From Apium graveolens (taxonomy: Eukaryota; Streptophyta; Magnoliopsida; Apiales; Apiaceae): 64,000 bases of DNA. Positions 10,797 to 22,559 of this stretch are shown one piece after another; position 1 is the stretch's first letter; the number at the start of each line of letters is the position of its first letter. The notes below the pieces were generated by a model. The model saw only the letters and a list, made by a program, of their open reading frames with translations. It was not told the origin of the DNA and searched no databases. Made by a program: the position numbers and the translations under genes. The stretch lies in the NCBI RefSeq assembly GCF_009905375.1, contig NC_133650.1:148831346-148895345 (forward strand), written 5' to 3'.

Positions 10797-12678
10797 TTAT
10801 TTATAAATAGTTTAATAAAGTATAATTATTCATAATTAAGCCAAATAATTCCTAAGAATTGTTTTTGAGCTTTTAAAATTATATTTGATTATTTAAAAAT
10901 CAATTAATAATTATTATTAATTGATTTATTTTTATTTTAATCATAATAAATAGACTGTTCCTCTGTTTAATACGAAATAAACGCGTCTAGACTTAGAAAA
11001 TTATTCCGCTTCCATTAAAAATACTTTCGAGTCTTAAATCCTCTCGTATCGAAGGGTCGTTTGTTTTACGAGTCCATCTGAGTCGAATACTTATCGAAAA
11101 ATCCCTATTTTGACCCGGTTTCAGTTTTAAAAACACCGAGACCTATCTTTTAACGATCTAACTTATATGTTATGTGAATGACATGATTACGTGCTATGTG
11201 ATATGCATGATATCTGTTTACAATTTTCAATGCCCTGATTAGATAAACGATCGGGTAGACGCTGAGACGTATAGACGTCATTCGAGTTTGTCTTGTTTAT
11301 TAAGAAAGTGTGTTTGATTTCTAGAATCAAGTCCAAGAGGGAATACAAGGTTATAAAAGTTAAATTCCGTATTTGCTTACCAGGTAAGTACCCTGTCCTA
11401 TTCCAATTTCAGAATAGACAATTGTTATACATTTAAGATTCATATTGTTGTTAGGTAAATCCTTTTGATACAGTACTTTCAAATATTCGTAGATTCTTTG
11501 AAACAGATAATTCTAGTAATTGTTCTACTAGAATATTAATTCCCTTCCTGATATATCGGGACTTAATAAAGTATCTCGTAACTTCATTATTTATAATGAT
11601 ATTTCAAAGATTGAATCTATCCAAGTCTTTTCTTGTAGTCTCATCTATGTGATGAACTTTTGAAACTGATTATACCTTGAACGGTGGTAGTTCAAGTAGT
11701 ATTCGGGAAAGATATAAGTATATTGGAGTATCTTGTAACTTCATCTTTTAAACTTATATCTAGTAAATGATTATCTTATGCATGTCAAAGATTTTCAGAA
11801 AAACGTTGAGACAAGGTTAGATATATGAGATCACCTTGCAACGATATTTTTATACAGTTATAAACTGGAACTCTGAGTATATTATACATGTCAGAGGATT
11901 TCAAAGATTGTGAAAAGTATATATGTATATATATACTGAATATTTTGCGACTTGGTCGTGTTAAGATATCAGCTTGGTTCATTTCTTCTTGACCAAGACT
12001 TTCATGAGTACTATGAGAATGCTCATATATTGTTAATTATTATACATATTATTTCGGTGGGCTTGTTGCTCACCCTTGCTTTCTTCTTTCATCACACAAC
12101 AAAAGATAGAAAAGATGAACAGGACCAAGCTTCCAATTCGCAAGCGGTTAGGAAACGTTCCGCAGTTTTCTGGAAGCGTTGATGCCGCTGTAGCTGAGGT
12201 AGAAATTACCAATATGCTAGACTTTCAAATTCTGATGTACCAGACTTATGTATCTATATGAATTGTAATATTGGAAAAGAATTGTAAATTTATTCAGAAA
12301 CCCTTTTAAGGTGTAACGGTTTATAATTGTGGAATAAAATGACTTGTGTTATTTTTGGTATTCATCTCTGAGACTATAACTTGTGGTGTGTGTGTGTGTG
12401 TATATTGTGGGGTCACAGTACTCAGTAGTTGGTTGACTGTTAAGATTAAGTATTGATAAGGGAAATGGAACTCGTGACAACCCGAATCCCAGACCCCGGA
12501 TTTGGGGGTGTTACAACTATTATGAGTTGAAGGCTTGTGTCCAGATTCATCAGTTCCTTGTCGATCTTTTTAAATTTTTAAATTCAGTAAATTTTGAAAT
12601 AAAATTAAAATATTATGATATGTGTATCTATGGAATAATAGCTTCAAACAAAGTGAATTGTCCTTGGATACACATCTA

Positions 12679-12960
12679 TTATCTATTTCTATTATTCAAT
12701 TTAATTGGGTAACCTATCTCAATTCCGTATATTTGGATGGACCTGAGAGTAGATGTCGAAGGAATTCTCCCACCAATAGTTGTAGTTAATTCGGGAACCA
12801 CTTTCATCGAAACATAAGGACCATTCAGTAATATCACAATATATAATGGATTCGAAGTTTTTATGAACATCATCATCTTTTTCTTCCATAGGTTGTAATT
12901 TTCTCGATCAAATGGGAGAACCTTGATACTTCCAATCCTTTGGTTGTTTATCATCTTCAC
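12679..12960 (-). pseudogene. SIRE-A gag N-terminus, remnant (copy 2)
   Basis: This has the same reading as 1623-1904 (FDRENYNLWKKKMMMF core), offset by 11,056, so it is the second duplicate of that Gag fragment. It is cut off towards 12516 by the Tekay-1 LTR. One substitution near 12781 and a few nearby distinguish it from copy 1. Gag of this family forms the particle and binds RNA; this 93-residue piece cannot. Confidence 0.8.
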
Positions 12961-13092
12961 AAAATAAAATTATTTAAGATTCAAAAATTCCAAGATTGAA
13001 TATATTTGAAAATTAAAAAAATTCAAGATTTTTCACGAACTTGTTCGATTTGATTTCTTTATTCGCATCTTGATTTGTATATCAATGAACAG

Positions 13093-13104
13093 GCCCTGAT
13101 ACAA
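13093..13104 (-). other. Primer binding site, SIRE-A copy 2
   Basis: This duplicates the site at 2037-2048: a degenerate initiator-Met-tRNA primer site two bases from the LTR end at 13107. Confidence 0.7.
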
Positions 13105-13106
13105 AT

Positions 13107-14295
13107 TGTTAATCCCAAAGTATGGTTGGGGGTTGAATATGATACCTACAATTTTTTTCAATTCGTTTCAAGTTCTTCGTTAAAATTACAGAATAAAAAA
13201 GGCACAAAATAGTTCGAGGAATATATTGTTTTATTAATATAAACCTTGAGGTTGCTACACTCTAATCAATAATTATTAGATACAACAAATTCAGCAGCAT
13301 AACAGTATGTTTACAAGCTAATAAATTTTGCCTTCAATGGAGCTCTCGTAAATTATAGTTGGTTGCCAAGGAAGATGAATATTGAAATTAATTCACTTAT
13401 GCTTCTTTTAGTGCAGGCTTTCAAAACTTTGGACACTTCGCACTCTATTAGCCAAGTATTCTATTTTGCTTCAATCTCTTTTACAAATAGACAGTTCAAA
13501 ATCACTCCCTTTTCCTAGTCAAAAATACAACATCTACAAATTAACACAGTGTTGCAATCTACTAATCGACACTTTGTGAACTACAAATCGACAGTATAAT
13601 GTGTGAAAATCGAGAGTGCAATGTCGATTTATAGCAAATGGAAATCGACTATACAATGTCAATTTGTAGATTCATACAAATTGTCAGTACAATATCGATT
13701 AGTAATATTGTAATTCCATTTGTCGATTTGTAGCTTCTGGGCTTTTGACTATTTGGGCCTTCGGTTAAAATGACTTGGGCTTTAGCATTTTCTTTTCAAG
13801 ATAATTTGCCTTTGAAAAATTTCTGAACTTGTCCATTTCTTTTGTTCTTCAGTCTCTATAAACCAAGTCCTATTTTCAACTGAATTCTTCTGATTTATAA
13901 TTAAAGAACCATTTCTTGATTTGCCGACATTTAGTGCAGTGGTCTGGTTCACAAACGACTAGCATTGAGCTGATTCTTTTTTTTCCTTGTTTAATACTCT
14001 GATGATGTCTGTCTTCTTATAGCTTCTTGAGATTAAACCACTGAAATCATGAGATCTCTAATACTATGAATCAGTGCATTTCCTTGTCACTCAGTCCTTT
14101 GATCTTTTATTCTTCATTGAGGCTTGAACATATTAATAAACTTCTTTTCATGACCTGGTTACGAACTTAGTATATTAATTCCATTCTCGATTCTTTATAT
14201 TTATCCAATCTCCGTCTTCTGGATTGATGTGCTTCACAATTAATATTATTTACCTGTTCTTTTTTCATATTGAGTTATTTTACCCCGATTACATA
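13107..14295 (-). mobile_element. SIRE-A LTR and unassigned flank (copy 2)
   Basis: This duplicates 2051-3239. It contains the same LTR end (TGTTAATCCC on the plus strand) and the same cluster of ATCGAC/GTCGAT words. Nothing coding is seen. The boundary between LTR and the integrase remnant at 14296 is not resolved. Confidence 0.55.
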
Positions 14296-16450
14296 TTACG
14301 TTATATTATGCTTTACAGGTATTTTGAGTATAACATGCAGTGCTAATGGCTTCAGCCCAGAAGTAGGTGGGTAACTTAGATTCTCCAAGCATTGTCCTTG
14401 CAGCTTCAATGTGAGTTCTATTTTTCCTTTCAACAACTTCATTTTTTTGGGGAGTTTTTGGTGTAGAGAACTCATGATGGATACCTTCCTTTTCACATAG
14501 TTTTCCTCAATTTCAGATCTGAAATGTTATTGACTATCTTGACGTGATTAATAATAATTTTATTGGTCTCATTCTTTGAGTGGAGGAAGAAGGTCCAGAA
14601 GAATTTATAGAAATCATCAATAATCACAAGATAATATTTTTCTTGGAGATAGACATGACATTGACTAGTCCAAATAAATCCATGTGAAGAAGTTGCAAGG
14701 GCTTGTCAATTGAGGATATTGTCTTACTTTTGAAAGAGGCTCTCTTTTGCTTACCAAATTGACAAGCATCATATAGACCATCCATGAAAAAAATTCAATT
14801 TTGGCATTCCTCTGACCAAATCCTTCTTGTTCAAATAATTCATCATTGAAGAGTTTAAGTGCGACAACTTCTTGTGCCATAACCAACCTTCTTCAATACT
14901 TTCCTTACTGAGAAGACACGTGATAGAGTCAGCATCAGTTGAGTTAAAGTCAGCTACATTGACATTGCCTTTCCCGATTCCAATCAGCACCACTTTGTTG
15001 TTTTTCTTGTTTGTAACAACACATGCTTCCAAATTAAAATTTACCTTTAAACCTTTATCACATAGTTGACTGACACTAAGCAAGTTGTGCTTCAGTCTTT
15101 CAACTAGTTCTACTTGATCAATAATGATATTTCCTTTAGAAATTAAGTCATATCACACAGTAATCCTTTGTTATCATCTCCAAAGGTAATATTTGGGCCA
15201 ACTTTCTCCTCCAACTCTGTGAGCAGGGATGAATCACCAGTCATGTGTATAGAACAACCGTTATCCACATTTTACAGATTTTTCTTCTTTCCCTGCACAA
15301 AAAAAAACTCAATTTGACTTTCGTACCCAAGTGTCCTTGGGTTCTGTTTTTCAGATGCCTTCTTTGCCTTTTTACCACTCTTTACTTTAGGTTTTGGAGG
15401 ATTTAGATCCATTTTAGCCTTAGGTGATGGTCTTTGAACAAAGTTCTTGATATTTAAATTAGATGCAAAGTTTTAAAGATGCATTATATTCATATGAGAA
15501 GTAAACATGTTATTCATTTCAAACATGTTCCATGGCATGGTAAATGCAGAAAAATAGGAATTAGGAATGAATGGCATGTTATTGTAATTCTGATTAAACA
15601 TATTTGGCATAAGCAAAGAATGCATGACAGACATAGACAGTTGAGGCATAGACATAACATACATTGACACAGATTTATAATTAGCAGATAGATAATTAAC
15701 ACTACCACACTTAGCACATATTTTTCTAGGAGCATATTTATCAGGAGTGTAGTTGTGTTTTTTAAATCCCATCTTTCCATTTTTAATTTTCTTTTTCCTG
15801 GTGTCTATACTACTCTTATCCTTCAAATTCGTTGTTGGATAAGTGGCCTATATTCTTCTTCTTAAACTCCTTGGTCTTGTCGATCTCACCAGTCACAAAT
15901 TTCTTCCTAACAGGTCCATACTTCTAATTGGGTTTTTCGAGTTTAAAAGAATTGACTGGCTCCTTTAACGAATAAATTTTATCCGTTGATACTTTATCCT
16001 TCAACGGATAATCACTATTCGTTGACTCACATCCTTCACTTTCAGGTTCGAGTTTCAATTTATCATTTTTCCATCAATATCACAGAAATATTTAGTGCCT
16101 TGAACTTCCATGATCTTGCAAGCTAATTCCTGGATTCTTTCCATTTAGAAATGATAGTTTTTTCAAGTTCAAGTTGCTTTTTCAGAGTTTATTCTCTTTT
16201 TAGCATATCGAGAAAATCATCTTTAAACACCAAGTAATCCTTTTTTTTAATTTCACAAAGTCATGCAACTGAGTTTCCCAACAGAGAATTTTTCTCAACA
16301 AACAAAGCATCCATTCCTTTTACTCTAGAATTTTCATTTTTGAAAGATTTTAGAGTAACATGCAAATTATACAGTTCAAAAGACATATCATAAATGGTTT
16401 CTTTGCATTCACTTTTACTCAGCTTAAAAAGATCTGTAATGATTACCTTT
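14262..16450 (-). pseudogene. SIRE-A gag (middle/C-term), protease and integrase remnant
   Basis: Reading the minus strand from 16450 downwards gives: the middle of a Sirevirus-like Gag (LFKLSKSECKETIYDMSF, then coiled-coil-like text); a Met-rich segment with a degenerate zinc knuckle (CAKCGSVNYLSANYK, 15473-15826); a protease remnant with DNGCS and HMTGD near 15240-15290; the GAG-pre-integrase zinc region (WLWHKKLSHLN, 14769-15083); and integrase core down to 14296. RT, RNase H and the Gag N-terminus are missing. Stops and frameshifts are frequent. The 14262-14642 part is the second copy of the duplication; beyond it is single copy. Confidence 0.8.
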
Positions 16451-16454
16451 TTAG

Positions 16455-16991
16455 GACTTTAATCCACTGTAGAGGGGGTGAATACAGTTAAACAATCAAA
16501 TCAAAATAACAGACACAATTGAATCAATAGTTTTTATTATTGATGTATAAAAACTAATTACAATACTCTCTCATAGTATGAACATATATACTTGAGAGCT
16601 GCTTGATTATATGAATAATATAACAATTCGTAACTATTCGTAACTATTCACAAAACATAAAGTGTAAATCTAATATGCGCTTATATACTGCAAAGTTACA
16701 CAATCAATAAGGAATCCTATTACAATACAATAAGGAATTTTATAACATATCCATCTATTGATTGCTACAATAAGTAAAGTCCTGCACCGACATATATTCT
16801 ACAAATATTTCCTCCTTTGATATCTCCTGATTTTCAGCTCGACAAATATTGATGTGATTAAATCCTGATGACAAAAGATGATCAACAAATACTGATCGTA
16901 AATGCTGATGACGTCATCTCTGTCAAATACTAATATCAAATGCAATAAACTCTGATAGTTTAAATACTAATATCATCGATTTCTTCTAACA
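16455..16991 (-). mobile_element. SIRE-A LTR, about 537 bp, truncated at its 3' end
   Basis: In minus orientation it starts TGTTAGAAGAAATCGATG at 16991, just after a polypurine tract. It ends near the plus-strand run GTAGAGGGGGTGAATAC, which resembles other Sirevirus LTR ends here. No primer site follows: the LTR runs straight into the middle of gag, so the primer site and Gag start were deleted. It contains repeated AAATACTGAT-like words and a TGACGTCA palindrome. Confidence 0.65.
16907..16918. promoter_or_regulatory. TGACGTCA palindrome (bZIP-type site) in SIRE-A LTR
   Basis: GATGACGTCATC is a perfect 12 bp palindrome containing TGACGTCA, the classic core bound by TGA/CREB-type bZIP factors. 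It lies close to the start of the LTR in U3, where retrotransposon enhancers are usual. Function is inferred only. Confidence 0.45.
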
Positions 16992-17006
16992 ATATCCCCC
17001 AACTTG
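16992..17006 (-). other. SIRE-A polypurine tract
   Basis: On the minus strand CAAGTTGGGGGATAT precedes the LTR start at 16991. This fits the plus-strand primer of a Sirevirus and matches the position of the SIRE-B tract at 42100. Confidence 0.65.
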
Positions 17007-17115
17007 TGCATTATGTAAATAAGTACAAGTTCTTAATTGATGATATCAAAACTATCTAAATACAGAAATATAAATATATATACATTCTTATAGTCGGTGC
17101 TTTCAGACTGTAACG

Positions 17116-17871
17116 TCAGTCTTGAACTCCAGTAAATCCAGTAGCATCATCAAAGAATTTCTTGAGTTGATTTGCTTCAAGAACATTCAAATACATTTCC
17201 ATCCTCTGGTTGATATCCTTGAGCTCTTTCGTAGATTCATCATTTTGATAGATAGTGGCTCTGAGGTCATGTAGATTAGATCTTCCAAGTTATAAGTCAT
17301 CTAGTTCCAAGAAACCAGCTTTCTTACCATCAGGGTTGAAAGTGAGAACTTTTACACCTATAGACATAATCACCTTAGCTCCTTCAATAGGCATATCAAT
17401 AGTGTTTCCAGATATATCAATTATTTTGGAGTGTACTTTGACTTGTATGTCATCCCTCTCTGCTTCCTGTATACTAGGTCCTTCAAATAAGCAAACAATC
17501 TGGAAGTAGTATAGTTTATTACCTTAAGTAATGTGATAACATATTCCAACTCTTGCCATGGTTTATCTCTCATCTGCTCTTGTAGAATCTTCAACCATTT
17601 ACCAAACTCCAGAAAATACAACATCTTTTTCTTAGTCTTACTTGTATCATACAACTCAAGCACTATTTGAACATGTATGATCTTCTGTAAATCCTCAAGT
17701 TGTACATTCTCTCATATTCCTGTCAAATTTATAGGCTCTCTTAAGATCAAAGCATTGCTAGTGTAAGTATTAGCATTTGGTAATCCCAAGCCACCTCTTC
17801 TTCCAACTCTTCTAGACTGTGAGTTACCACTATAAATCTTATTGATAGTCTCGGAAGAATCTCTTTTAAGT
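17116..17871 (-). pseudogene. SIRE-A extra ORF downstream of pol, C-terminal part
   Basis: Minus-strand reading gives a helical segment (KKKMLYFLEFGKWLKILQEQ), then TSRLFAYLKDLVYRKQRG and NPDGKKAGFLELDDL, and ends at a TGA at 17118-17116, about 110 bp before the polypurine tract. The pattern follows the C-terminus of the SIRE-B extra ORF (42427-43200: VTARRLVLKKIEELRS, then FRLEDQL), so I take them as homologues. A TAA interrupts it after LDDL, and another stop lies upstream of the helical segment. Tekay-2 splits the gene at 17871; it resumes at 40947. The role is unknown; Sirevirus elements often carry such a third ORF, sometimes called env-like. Confidence 0.6.
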
Positions 17872-17876
17872 GCAGG
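17872..17876. repeat. Tekay-2 target site duplication, left
   Basis: GCAGG here and at 40942-40946 flank the two Tekay-2 LTRs exactly, which proves a single integration event with a 5 bp duplication. Confidence 0.95.
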
Positions 17877-20870
17877 TGTAACGCCCTCCAGACCCGGGGT
17901 ATAAGTCTGGGGGTTACTAGCTAATCACCAAACCTGTACAATTTGATTAACAATTAAAAAAGAAATGAAATTAAACCCCTTTAACACTAACCAGGATCTT
18001 TTTAGGTTGAAGTATGAAAACAGGAACCACTAATTACTTTTATTACAAACCAACATTCAAAGTCTCACAAACTCTCTTTATTACAAACCATTGTCTAATT
18101 CATTTTAAGCTAAGTTCAACTTTTATTCAAACACACACACCTACTATCTATCAACACTCCACCTGCTCGAGCAACTCAAAGCTTTCTTCCTGGATTGGGA
18201 TCAACACCTTGGGTATAAGAGGATCCCGAGGCTTGACTCGCTTCTTTACCACTCAAGTCCTGATTGGTTTCATATTCCTTCTTAACTGAAAACAATAAGG
18301 TGAATAACAACAAAAGGGGTGAGCCAAAAGTTGCTCAACAAGTCCACAAACATATAAACAGTGTTAAAGCATTTTAAATGAATCCGCCATCCCAGGTATA
18401 TCTGCCAAGATATAACCTCACGAGAATAGAAAGAAGGCCATTACTGGCGAGTACAAATAAACTAAACTGGACACAAGTTCGCATCTATATTCTGCTGATC
18501 AGTCAGAATATAATGCAGATCCATATCTCAGTATATAGATCCAGTCGGGTACCCAGGCACTACGACCGTCGAGGCACCAGTCATCCCGGTCCTCAGGATT
18601 AAGACACACTCAATCCCAAAATATCCTTATCCAGTCCATCGCTTAGCAACCGGGACAATCGGTATGCTTTGATATATTCCAAACACTAGAATATATCAAT
18701 CTCCATGTGTTACCAACAGAATATGAATCAAGAATCCAAAGAAACGGAGAAATCAAGAATTGAAATGAAATATGAACAAAGGAATAGGGATTGTATATTA
18801 GTGATCAAGAACAATAATCAAGAGAATGTAAATGTGATAAATATTTGAATCAATATCACTATTCCGAAAGTAGAATAGAGGAAAAACTTGCCTTCTGCGC
18901 GACTTAATGCAATTGAATCACTTATGTCTATCACAAAATCAACTAACTTCTAAAAAAGATTTAGCTTTGATATTGTTTTTAATGAAAAGGATTCATTTTT
19001 CTGAGTTAACAGGCTTTCGTTTCACGCAAAACGGACTAACGGTTGAATTATTATTAATTAAATACTGATAATTCCATTTATTAATCATTATAAATAATTA
19101 TTACTAATTTTTAAAACCCAAAAATAATTTTTTAAATCATTATTTAAGAAAATCAGAATTAAAAATAATTTTTCTATAATTTTTGAAATTAAAATGAATT
19201 TATTATGATTTACTGAAAATTATTTGATTAATTATCAAAATAATTAATCACTTTTAAGTAATTAATAATTAATAAATAAATAATAAATAATTAAGAAAAT
19301 AATTCAATCTGATTTTTAGAAAATAATTCAGAATTATTTATAATATAAATTAATTAATTAAATAATTAATTAATCAATTTACAAAATAAATAAAACTGAT
19401 TTTTAAAATTAATAAAAGTAAAAAGTAAAAATAATTTCCAGAAATATATGTTAGAAAACAGACATCTGACAAGGTGGATCAAAACCGGGTTCTGGAAACG
19501 GGTCAACCGGGTTGGATTCCGGGTCTGTAAAGAACACCACCGGAATCTGGGTTTAAACCCAGAATCCGGCGACTTCACCGGACTCTGGCGAGTCCAATTC
19601 CTGGCCAAACGGACACCGTTTGGTTCCGTTTTTGATCCCAAAACATCCCAAACTACTTCCCCAATCTGTTTCAGGCCAAAATCGACCAGAAACATCCCTG
19701 GATATCATTCTCCGATCAAAATCATCAAGAACTCCGGCCAAAAATCCAAATCACTCATTTGTACATAACATCAAACGTTATATAGTGCAAAATGAAGCTA
19801 AGAACATATACAATCAAAGCCCTAACATTACAAGAACCAAATATTCACAAAAATCATCGAGTTGTGTTTTGAAAATTAGACCTAAACCCTAGAAATCGTG
19901 AATCATTATCCAAGCATCGTTTGTTCAATTAAACTCCATGAATCGACTGTAAATCATCTAACAAAGCTATATCAATCATCAAAACATCACAATAACCCCA
20001 GAATCAAAAAGCTCTAATTCGAACATAAATCCTAGAAATCAAAAATCAAAAATGATGCAATAAAACGTGAAATTGATGCAAGAAACAGAAAGAACGGATC
20101 AAAACCTTCGATTTGAGTACTTGAATCACACGATTTGATGCTGTAATCAGTGAGAAATCACGACTTGATTCTTTGACCCGAACTTGTTCTTCCCGACCCG
20201 ATTTCAGAGAATTTTTGGTAATTTTGAAGATTTTAATGATTAATTATAATTAATTAAATAAAAATTAGGCTATTTATAGTAGTAAAAATAATACTCCTAA
20301 TTAAAATTAAGGGGCTAATTATACATTAAATAAAAATATTGGGCCCTAATTTTTATAATTTTTGAGTATTAAAATTTAATTTATAAATATTTTATATATG
20401 CAATATATATGCCAAAAATTCCCAAAAATTGTGAATAATGCAAAAATGCAAAGAAATAATATAAATGAAAGTCCTATAATTTTATAAAAATAAAAATGTG
20501 ATTTTTGTGGGGTTTTTGACACCCAATGGGGCCCGGAAAAATCATTTTTCGCAAAACGAAAAAATTTATAAATTATCTAGATGTTCAGAACAAGGCGATT
20601 GTAAAAGCCATTTGATGAAAAATAAGGCCCATTATTTTATTTGAAATACTGGCTTTAAAATCATCGTTTGGGTCATAAAACGTTTGAAATAAAACCTATA
20701 AATGCATAATAAAATATCTGAAAAATACCTTAAAATACAGAAATGACATGGAATACACGTATCACGTAACAATTAGGGTTTATCAGATAATCACATATAA
20801 ATGACACATTAATTCACATATTTTATTATAATCATGATATAATATAAACGTAAAGTTCCCAGTCGTTACA
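17877..20870 (-). mobile_element. Tekay-2 3' LTR (2994 bp, with internal deletion)
   Basis: The plus strand runs from TGTAACGCCC to CGTTACA. It is colinear with 37601-40941 but lacks about 355 bp present there (38662-39016); the break at about 18932 shows TCAC microhomology. About six substitutions fall in the first 310 bp, so roughly 2% divergence. A TATA box on the minus strand lies at 20270-20279. Open frames of about 100 codons inside (19366-19892) have counterparts in the other LTR simply because the LTRs are alike. Confidence 0.93.
20270..20279 (-). promoter_or_regulatory. Tekay-2 3' LTR TATA box
   Basis: CTATAAATAG on the minus strand, a strong plant TATA box, is matched in the 5' LTR at 40342-40351. 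In this 3' LTR it would drive readout into the SIRE-A flank. Confidence 0.6.
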
Positions 20871-20888
20871 TCCTTCCCCCTTAAAAGG
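20871..20888 (-). other. Tekay-2 polypurine tract
   Basis: The minus strand reads CCTTTTAAGGGGGAAGGA immediately before the LTR start TGTAACGACT at 20870. It is the plus-strand priming site and lies just after the polyprotein stop at 20910-20908. Confidence 0.85.
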
Positions 20889-20907
20889 ATTCTGTCCTCA
20901 GAATCTT

Positions 20908-22559
20908 CTATGGAAACAAATGAGGGTATTTCTCTAATATTTCACTTTCAAGTTCCCAGGTTGATTCTTCAACCATAGGATTTTCCACAACACTCACACT
21001 AAATATACAGACTTATTTCTTAACACTTTCTCTCGCCGATCTAAAATTCTTACCGGTTGTTCTATAAAAGACAAATCAGGTTGGATTTCTATCGGCTCAT
21101 ACTCGATTACATGCCTAGAATCAGGATTATATCGCTTAAGCATGGACACGTGAAACACATTGTGAATATGCTTCATAAGAGGCGGTAAAGCTAATTCGTA
21201 TGCAACTTTTCCCACTTTCTTCAAAATTTCAAACGGTCCAACGTAACGTGGTTTCAATTTACCCTTATTGCTAAATCTGGTTAATCCTTTCCATGGCGAT
21301 ATTTTGAGTAGTACGTTTCCTCCTTCCTGATAGTCTATATCTTTCCTGGCTTGATCTGCATATTTGCGTTGCCTGTTTTGCGCTGCATCGAGTCGTTTTC
21401 GAATGAGTTCAATCTTTTCTTTCATCTGTTGAATTAGTTCTGGACCCAAAATTTTACGTTCTCCAACTTCATCCCAATATACTGGTGATCTGGATTTTCT
21501 CCCGTACAATGCTTCATACGGTGGCATTCCAATGCTGGCGTGATAACTGTTATTATAAGAAAATTCCACTAGGGGTAGATGTTCATCCCAACTGCTTTCA
21601 AAATCGATCGCACAAACTCGTAGCATGTCTTCAATCGTTTGGATAGTTCTTTCACTTTGCCCATCGGTTTGCGGATGATAAGCGGTACTCATGTTCAATT
21701 TAGTTCCAAGACATTCTTGAAATTGTCTCCAAAATCTTGAGTTGAAATGAGGATCTCGATCAGACACGATAGATACTGGAACTCCATGTCGCATCACAAT
21801 TTTTTTAAGATATATGTGCACTAGCTTGTCGAGTGAAAATCTTTCATTGATTGGTAGAAAATGTGCCGACTTCGCGAGTCTGTCAATGATTACCCATATC
21901 GCATCATGATTTGCCTTTGTCCTTGGTATTCCTACCACAAAATCCATCGCTAGATGTTCCCATTTCCATTCTGGAATGTCTAATGGTTGCAATAATCCAC
22001 TCGAACGTTGATGTTCTGCTTTAACTCGCTGGCATGTGTAGCACTTACTTATCCATTCAGCTATTTCCTTCTTCATGTTCGGCCACCAGAAGTTTTCTTT
22101 CAGATCACGATACATTTTTGTACTTCCTGGATGAATGGAATACTTCGAATTGTGCGCATCTCGCATTATTTCTTCTTTTAATTCTACTACGTCAGTGATC
22201 CAGATTCTCGACGCAAAACGTAAAATTCCTTCATTATCTTTCTGAGTTGTGATTTCTTCTCCCGTCAAGTCGTCATCTTGACTCATCACTTCATTTTGAC
22301 AACAACGAATCTTTTCTAACAATTCCGGTTGGAAAGTCATAATGTAGATAGCTTCTGCAGATTCATTGGGAATACGAATCTCAATTTCCAATTTGTCGAA
22401 TTCCTTGATTAAGTCTTCACACGAAGTTAACCGATTCAATCTTTCTTTCCTGCTCAGCGCATCTGCTACAACATTTGCTTTCCCTGGATGATAACTAATC
22501 GTGACTTCATAATCCTTTATCAATTCCAGCCATCGACGTTGTCGCATGTTCAGCTCCTT
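20908..22559 (-). pseudogene. Tekay-2 integrase and chromodomain
   Basis: This continues the pol frame after a TAA at 22562-22560. It begins with the end of RNase H ([27 protein letters not shown]). Integrase follows: a zinc region with HPGSTKMYRDL and CYTCQ; the core with MDFVVGIPRTK, SDRDPHFNSRFW and DGQSERTIQT (the three acidic residues are all visible); and the SPWKGLTRF GPY-type module. A Tekay-type chromodomain closes it (VRILDRREKVLRNK). A TGA at 20996-20994 with a one-base shift breaks the chromodomain; the expected end is the TAG at 20910-20908. It would insert cDNA, with the chromodomain steering to heterochromatin. Nearly intact but not functional as it stands. Confidence 0.92.

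Larger units (their letters stand above)
9145..12515 (+). mobile_element. Tekay-1 3' LTR, complete (3371 bp)
   Basis: The ends are TGTAA and TTACA, a 5 bp terminal inverted repeat. Bases 11057-12515 are repeated at 1-1459. It is followed at 12516 by copia gag remnant, so Tekay-1 had inserted into SIRE-A; its 5' LTR and the second target copy are outside the window. A TATA box (9727-9734) and a very AT-rich stretch with a perfect palindrome (10764-10796) are inside. Such long LTRs fit the Tekay/Del clade. No coding region is supported. Confidence 0.92.
3587..14642. repeat. Tandem segmental duplication unit, 11,056 bp (second copy; tail of first copy at 1-3586)
   Basis: Bases 1-3586 and 11057-14642 are colinear at a constant offset of 11,056. 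About ten substitutions were counted by eye (near 608, 1159, 1300, 1609, 1725, 1948, 2027, 2142, 2247 and 3165). Similarity stops abruptly at 3586 and 14642. After 14642 the copia integrase reads on normally, whereas after 3586 the sequence jumps to Athila gag. 14642 is therefore the original continuation and 3586/3587 the new junction. Each unit holds the 5' end of ATH, Tekay-1 pol with its 3' LTR, and a copia flank. The start of the first copy lies outside the window. An assembly misjoin is the main alternative. Confidence 0.9.

Noticed and set aside
19366..19892. Overlapping ORFs of about 100 codons on both strands of the Tekay-2 LTR, seen again at 39438-39964
   Set aside because: Preserved only as LTR identity; both strands are open at once and no domain is recognised.
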